Assembly: GCA_002360635.1 (NCBI GenBank)
Contig: DEQW01000001.1
Coordinates: forward strand, 124,001 to 188,000
Direction of reading: 5' to 3'
Source: Flavobacteriaceae bacterium UBA3356
GTDB taxonomy: Bacteria > Bacteroidota > Bacteroidia > Flavobacteriales > Flavobacteriaceae
Length of the DNA: 64,000 bases
Shown here one piece after another: positions 63,206 to 64,000 of the stretch (its first letter is position 1; every line of letters begins with the position of its first letter). The translations under genes were made by a program, and so were the position numbers. The notes beneath the pieces are model-generated. The model made no database searches. It was not told the DNA's origin and saw nothing but the letters and a program-made list of their open reading frames with translations.

Positions 63206-64000
63206 TTGAAAAAAACATTTTACAGCAACGGAAAATTATTGCTCACCGGTGAATATGTAGTACTGGACGGAGCAACCGCCCTGGCAATACCTACAAAACA
63301 CGGGCAATCTCTAACAGTTGAAACCTCCTCGACAAATAAATTGCTATGGAAAAGCTTTGATGTTAACAATCAATGCTGGTTTAGTGCTTCATTTTCTTTG
63401 AGCACTTTCGAAATATTAGAAACCAACAAAACTTTAATAGCTAGCACGTTGCAAACCATTTTACGTGAAGCAAAAAATCTTAACCAAGAATTTCTTGCCA
63501 ATACAACAGGAGAAAACGCTTTTACCCAAATGACCTTCCCACGTGAGTGGGGTCTAGGATCCTCCTCGACACTTATTAACAATATTGCACAATGGGCACG
63601 GGTAGATGCTTTTAAGCTATTGTATAAGAGTTTTGGCGGTAGCGGCTATGATATTGCAGCAGCCCAAACAAACTCACCTTTTTTCTATCAAATAACAGAA
63701 GGCGAACCTATTATTAAAAAAGCACATCTTCCATGGGATTTTACCGAACAATTATTTTTTGTGCATCTTAATAAGAAGCAGGATAGTAAAGAAGGCATTG
63801 CCCAGTATAGGAAAAACAACGTTTCTCTAAAAGACATTGAAAAAATTTCTGATTTGGGAAAAAAACTTCTGCTATGCTATACACTTCGGGATTTTGAAAA
63901 CGTGATGAATAGCCATGAAAAAACAATTTCAGAAATTTTAAAAATCGAACCTATAAAAGAAAGATTATTCCCCAACTTTAAGGGAACAATAAAAAGTCTC
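63206..64000 (+). CDS. GYDIA family GHMP kinase, 3' end outside window
   Basis: 265 residues are visible and no stop occurs before the window edge. The likely start is the TTG one base after the reductase stop (LKKTFYSNGKLLLTGEYVVLDG). GHMP ATP-binding motif PREWGLGSSSTLINNIAQWA (~112-131) and the name-giving SGYDIA (~148) are present. Probably phosphorylates mevalonate or phosphomevalonate. It overlaps no other gene and continues beyond the window. Confidence 0.92.
   Translation, partial: MKKTFYSNGKLLLTGEYVVLDGATALAIPTKHGQSLTVETSSTNKLLWKSFDVNNQCWFSASFSLSTFEILETNKTLIASTLQTILREAKNLNQEFLANTTGENAFTQMTFPREWGLGSSSTLINNIAQWARVDAFKLLYKSFGGSGYDIAAAQTNSPFFYQITEGEPIIKKAHLPWDFTEQLFFVHLNKKQDSKEGIAQYRKNNVSLKDIEKISDLGKKLLLCYTLRDFENVMNSHEKTISEILKIEPIKERLFPNFKGTIKSL

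Overview
The window looks like the chromosome of a (probably marine) member of the Flavobacteriaceae, phylum Bacteroidota. Several things point that way: AT-rich DNA; promoters of the TTG / TAnnTTTG type; several secreted proteins ending in type IX secretion (T9SS) sorting domains; a hybrid two-component system (HTCS) regulator; a GYDIA-family GHMP kinase beside HMG-CoA reductase; fused E1 alpha/beta 2-oxoacid dehydrogenase; and DUF5522 and four-helix-bundle small proteins. I see no tRNA, rRNA, CRISPR array, transposase or prophage core genes. No gene-free stretch exceeds 300 bases.

Left part (1-18 kb), mostly housekeeping and envelope genes: the end of a propeller-like protein, an orphan HTCS regulator, lipB, a T9SS metalloprotease, two lipoproteins with a YqaE/Pmp3 peptide, lysS, a diheme cytochrome lipoprotein, two small secreted helical proteins, and an operon of hemL, a LysM glucosaminidase and a PLP deaminase.

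Middle (18-34.5 kb), a surface/secreted accessory region: six paralogous secreted proteins whose mature ends begin near QVGIG/QVGIN. Three are tandem and share an operon with a 1030-residue choice-of-anchor-B T9SS protein. Two others end in endosialidase-type (S74) intramolecular chaperone domains. The four separately transcribed members share an ATCG-containing motif 67-74 bases upstream of their start codons. Around them lie urocanate hydratase, a DUF4136 lipoprotein, two more T9SS cargo proteins and several small genes.

Right-middle (34.7-53 kb), minus strand: a phenylacetate (paa) catabolic operon starting at paaE and running A, B, C, D, G, H, I, J, SDR, Z, a second crotonase and Y. It continues into branched-chain 2-oxoacid dehydrogenase E2 and E1 genes and a TPR/LuxR regulator. 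The promoter carries a perfect inverted repeat of TetR-operator type. Nine intercistronic gaps of this operon contain diverged copies of one AT-rich hairpin repeat, and two four-helix-bundle (23S-IVS/Avd-like) genes sit between operon genes. This repeat/4HB arrangement is the most unusual structure I see. PaaZ also carries an extra C-terminal DinB/DUF1569-like domain.

Right end (53-64 kb): comEC, a thioredoxin, a peptide-use operon (dipeptidyl peptidase IV plus two POT transporters), and the start of a mevalonate-pathway pair (HMG-CoA reductase and GYDIA kinase) cut by the window edge.
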